The translations under genes were made by a program, and so were the position numbers. A stretch of 64,000 bases of DNA, taken from positions 124,001 through 188,000 of the forward strand of contig CALIBC010000178.1 in the NCBI GenBank assembly GCA_938045615.1. Reading direction: 5' to 3'. The number at the start of each line of letters is the position of its first letter. The first letter of the stretch is position 1. A model generated the notes under the pieces. That model was not told where the DNA came from. It was given only the letters and a program-made list of their open reading frames with translations, and ran no database searches. Below, piece after piece: positions 61,287-64,000 of this stretch. This DNA is from an uncultured Clostridia bacterium (GTDB taxonomy: Bacteria > Bacillota > Clostridia > Peptostreptococcales > Anaerovoracaceae).

Positions 61287-63268
61287 AGGATTTCTATAAT
61301 AAATATTTGAATAAAACCTTTGTACATTACTTTTTATGGGCATTTTTCCTAAATCTTTTCATGGAGACATGGGCAAGGCAGAGCATGCCGTTGTACGGCG
61401 GACTGCACTTTATGGTGACCAAGCCGCTGATCTTTTTTTACAATGTCCTCATTATACTCGCAATCGTATCGATAGGCATATTGTTCAAAAGACGGGTGTT
61501 TGCGACGCTTTTGCTGTCGATTCCATGGATAGTGGTCGGAATCGTGAACGGAGTTATCCTGATGCAAAGGATGACGCCGTTCACCATGAAAGACGTCGAT
61601 GCGCTGGGCGACGGACTGACGATCCTGACAAATTATATGTCGATTTTGCAGATCGGAATGATGGTAGCGGTCATAGCTCTTGTGCTGGTAGCCTTTATTG
61701 TCTTGTTCCTAAAAGGACCCAAGGTGAAGCGAAAAATTTCCGTCAAAAAAAATCTGGTAGTTGTCATACTCTTGATTGGTGCGGCTTTCGGAAGTTCGTA
61801 CGGATTGATCCGGATCAATGTTTTGAACACGTTTTTCGGGAATTTGGCGTACGCATATGAAGATTATGGTGTGCCGTACTGCTTTATCAACACGTGGCTG
61901 AACCAGGGGATCCATAAACCTAAAGGGTATTCACAGAAAAGGATTGTGGAAATCCTGAAGAAAAGCAATATAAGTTCAACCGGAAAAGTAACACTGACAA
62001 AAGGGAGTAATTTGAAAACCAAGAAACCGAATATTTTGTTTCTGCAGCTTGAATCCTTTGTGGATCCCACTTTGTTCAAGGATATAAAGCTGTCACAGGA
62101 TCCGATGCCCAACTACAGAAAGCTTATGAGGGATTATTCCTCGGGAAGTCTTACGGTTCCTGCATGCGGAGCCGGAACGGCAAATACGGAGTTTGAAATG
62201 ATGACGGGGCTTTCCGTTAAGTTTTTCGGACCGGGGGAGTATCCTTTTAAGTCGATTTTGCGTGAAAAGACTATGGAGAGTGTGTCGACGGATTTGAAGG
62301 CGATAGGTTATGCGGCTCATGCGGTACATAACCATCGCGGAGTGTTCTACAACAGAAACGAAGTGTTTGACAATATAGGTTACGACACATTTACTTCGCT
62401 TGAATATATGAGCGATGTAGAGAAGACGCCAAAAAATTGGGCAAAAGACGATATTTTGACCTCACAGATCATGAATGCGTTGAAATCCACAAAGACGCGG
62501 GATTATGTATATACGATCTCCGTTCAGGGACACGGCAAATATCCGAGCGAAAAACTCATCGTGAACCCGGTTATCAAGGTAACCAAGGCGAAAAGTGAGG
62601 AAGCCAAAAACGAGTACGAGTATTATGTGAATCAGGTCTATGAAATGGACATATTCATAAAAGATCTGACCGATAAATTGGCCAAATTCAAAGAGCCCAC
62701 CGTTCTTGTAATGTACGGTGATCACATTCCCGCACTTGAGATGTCGGAAGAATCCTATAAAGCCAAAGATCTATATCAGACGCAATATGTGATCTGGAGC
62801 AACTTTAAGATGAAAAAGGAAAACAAGGATATCGAAGCGTATCAAATGACGGCCGATGTCATGAACCGCTTGGGAATCCATGAAGGCACGACGTTTAAAT
62901 ATCATCAGAACGTAAGTCCGCGATCATCGGATTATTTGCCCGATCTGAAACTTCTGGGATATGACATGCTCTACGGAAAAGACTACATATACGGGGGATT
63001 CAATCCATTTAAGAAAAGCGGAATCAGAATGGGTGTAAAGAAAATAAAGATAGATAAGGTCGTCAACGTGGCGGGAAAGTACTACATAAAAGGACAGAAC
63101 TTCACCGAATACAGCAAGGTGACGCTTAACGGAAAAGCTCTCAAGACCACATACTTGGGACCAAGTCTGTTGGGGCTTTCTCAGGAGGTGGATCCAAATG
63201 ACGCCGCCAGAATGAAGGTGAGCCAGATAGATAAAAGTAGCAACACGATAATAAGCACGACCGAATAG
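61268..63268 (+). CDS. LTA-synthase-family sulfatase-fold phosphoglycerol transferase
   Basis: 666 residues. Five membrane helices in the first 190 residues are followed by an extracellular alkaline-phosphatase-like domain: ILFLQLESF (metal Glu), GTANTEFEMMTG (nucleophile Thr), and MYGDHIPAL (metal Asp/His). Enzymes of this kind transfer glycerol-phosphate from phosphatidylglycerol to lipoteichoic acid or related polymers. The last 75 residues (about 590-666) form an added beta-rich piece resembling an IPT/TIG Ig-like fold. GGGG precedes ATG 61268 by nine bases; the start overlaps rsmA. Confidence 0.9.
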   Translation: MQGKSLKDFYNKYLNKTFVHYFLWAFFLNLFMETWARQSMPLYGGLHFMVTKPLIFFYNVLIILAIVSIGILFKRRVFATLLLSIPWIVVGIVNGVILMQRMTPFTMKDVDALGDGLTILTNYMSILQIGMMVAVIALVLVAFIVLFLKGPKVKRKISVKKNLVVVILLIGAAFGSSYGLIRINVLNTFFGNLAYAYEDYGVPYCFINTWLNQGIHKPKGYSQKRIVEILKKSNISSTGKVTLTKGSNLKTKKPNILFLQLESFVDPTLFKDIKLSQDPMPNYRKLMRDYSSGSLTVPACGAGTANTEFEMMTGLSVKFFGPGEYPFKSILREKTMESVSTDLKAIGYAAHAVHNHRGVFYNRNEVFDNIGYDTFTSLEYMSDVEKTPKNWAKDDILTSQIMNALKSTKTRDYVYTISVQGHGKYPSEKLIVNPVIKVTKAKSEEAKNEYEYYVNQVYEMDIFIKDLTDKLAKFKEPTVLVMYGDHIPALEMSEESYKAKDLYQTQYVIWSNFKMKKENKDIEAYQMTADVMNRLGIHEGTTFKYHQNVSPRSSDYLPDLKLLGYDMLYGKDYIYGGFNPFKKSGIRMGVKKIKIDKVVNVAGKYYIKGQNFTEYSKVTLNGKALKTTYLGPSLLGLSQEVDPNDAARMKVSQIDKSSNTIISTTE

Positions 63269-63294
63269 ACGCAGAAGAAAGAGCGGTGTATTGG

Positions 63295-63828
63295 ATGAAA
63301 ATGCTGGAAACGGAAAGATTGGTCTTAAAAGCATACGGAAAAGAAGATGCAGAGGGATTATACAATTATGCGAAAAACCCCAATGTAGGGCCGCACGCAG
63401 GGTGGAAGCCGCATGAAAGTGTGGCCGAATCCCTTGAAATCATCGAAGCTATATTTATGCCTGCGCAGGCGTGGGCGATAAGACTGAAAGGTGACTCGCG
63501 CATTATAGGAACGATAGCGCTTGAAGAAGACCGGCACCGCGACGACATGTCAAAGGAGGTAGGATATTCACTTGCCGAAGACATGTGGGGACAAGGATAC
63601 ATGACAGAAGCGTGCATGGAAGTTTTGAGATTTGCTTTTGAAGAACTTGGATTGAAAATTGTGGGAATATGCACAGGTCCGCATAATCTGAGATCGCAAG
63701 GCGTGATAAAAAATTGCGGGTTTGTGTACGAGGGCAGGATAAGGAATTCGTATCACACATACACCGGTGTATACAGAGATTCTCTTTGTTATTCGATTCT
63801 AAAGGAGGAATGGGAGAAGCAATCCTGA
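63295..63828 (+). CDS. GNAT-family N-acetyltransferase (RimJ/RimL-like)
   Basis: 177 residues from ATG 63295 (GTG 63286 also possible). The N-terminus MLETERLVLKAYGKEDAEGL, acetyl-CoA region VGYSLAEDMWGQGYMTEAC and the end NLRSQGVIKNCGFVYEGRIR match the RimL-type acetyltransferase_3 family. It acetylates an amino group of a protein N-terminus or small molecule; substrate unknown. It follows the LTA-synthase-like gene by about 25 bases on the same strand. Confidence 0.88.
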   Translation: MKMLETERLVLKAYGKEDAEGLYNYAKNPNVGPHAGWKPHESVAESLEIIEAIFMPAQAWAIRLKGDSRIIGTIALEEDRHRDDMSKEVGYSLAEDMWGQGYMTEACMEVLRFAFEELGLKIVGICTGPHNLRSQGVIKNCGFVYEGRIRNSYHTYTGVYRDSLCYSILKEEWEKQS

Positions 63829-63859
63829 CGTCGACACGAGGATCACTTTCCCCGACTTC

Positions 63860-64000
63860 TTAGTAAAGGCCGGCCTCAATGAATTTTTCCAATTCCGAGA
63901 GTGAAATTTTTTGCAGGCGGCACTTTCCCACAGCCTCAGGAATGACCATGGAGATGGAATTCCCTCTGATTTTTTTGTCGTTTTTGGCGTACTTGTAAAG
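63860..64000 (-). CDS. aroB: 3-dehydroquinate synthase, C-terminal end (runs off right edge)
   Basis: Open minus-strand frame from the edge to TAA at 63860-63862, about 46 residues. KNDKKIRGNSISMVIPEAVG and a KCRLQKISLSELEKFIEAGLY end resemble the AroB C-terminus, where M-x-D-K-K-x-x-G precedes F/M-V-L/I-P and G-x-x. AroB makes the carbocyclic ring in the shikimate pathway. The call rests on a short piece. Confidence 0.6.
   Translation of the reverse strand, partial: LYKYAKNDKKIRGNSISMVIPEAVGKCRLQKISLSELEKFIEAGLY

Noticed and set aside
1..64000. tRNA, rRNA, insertion sequences, prophage or integrase genes
   Set aside because: Reading by eye found no cloverleaf, rRNA core, transposase or integrase motif; a covariance-model scan would be needed to exclude small RNAs.

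Overview
The window is a contiguous piece of a low-to-moderate GC Bacillota chromosome centred on the replication origin. The gene content and protein sequences (DnaA, a YidC of 246 residues, Jag, Soj/Spo0J, a GdpP-rplI-dnaB block, a SigB-type sigma factor with an RsbW-like partner, a GNAT acetyltransferase, LTA-synthase-like enzyme) suggest a non-sporulating Clostridia relative, perhaps near the oral Eubacterium/Mogibacterium group; that placement is inference from protein style, not a measured phylogeny. No tRNA, rRNA, insertion sequence, prophage or CRISPR array was recognised.

Origin and orientation. The origin lies between gyrB (minus strand, ending leftward with gyrA) and dnaA (plus strand). 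DnaA boxes lie upstream of dnaA and again between dnaA and dnaN, where adjacent boxes are followed by a C-run and TAC/TAT triplets that look like a DnaA-trio unwinding element. Rightward of the origin, dnaA-dnaN-recF runs straight into rpmH-rnpA-yidD-yidC-jag-mnmE-mnmG-rsmG-parA-parB, with a perfect parS just before parA. Most Bacillota have the rpmH group diverging on the other side of dnaA and gyrB/gyrA following recF, so the block is rearranged.

Left arm (1-28.7 kb) is the accessory half. Three large surface-protein genes lie on the minus strand. Two complete ones (1349 and 3103 residues) and one running off the left edge share a near-identical secretion signal. The two complete ones end in the same strongly basic domain of about 200 residues with no sortase motif, and they share a promoter block. 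An AAA/DUF4143 ATPase with its own repeat-flanked promoter sits between them. An HSL-type hydrolase and a 1917-residue plus-strand wall protein (pectate-lyase-like beta-helix, InlB B-repeat, MucBP/Mub repeats, LPDTA sorting signal) follow. Nearer the origin are rlmH, a WalJ-type hydrolase, a membrane protein, RNase HI, and an operon of a cysteine-rich RsbW-like protein, a SigB-type sigma factor and a glutaredoxin-like protein, preceded by a sequence that itself looks like a SigB promoter.

Right arm after parB: a CPBP protease, a methyltransferase, a Na/Pi symporter with PhoU tail, and a head-on four-gene O-acetylation operon (SGNH esterase, DUF4358, MBOAT, DHHW). A co-directional block follows: a GdpP-type phosphodiesterase lacking membrane helices, rplI, dnaB, a DnaD-type protein ending in a DnaI-like zinc motif, a DivIC-like protein, rnmV, rsmA, an LTA-synthase-family enzyme and a GNAT acetyltransferase. 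The right edge holds the 3' end of an aroB-like gene on the minus strand.
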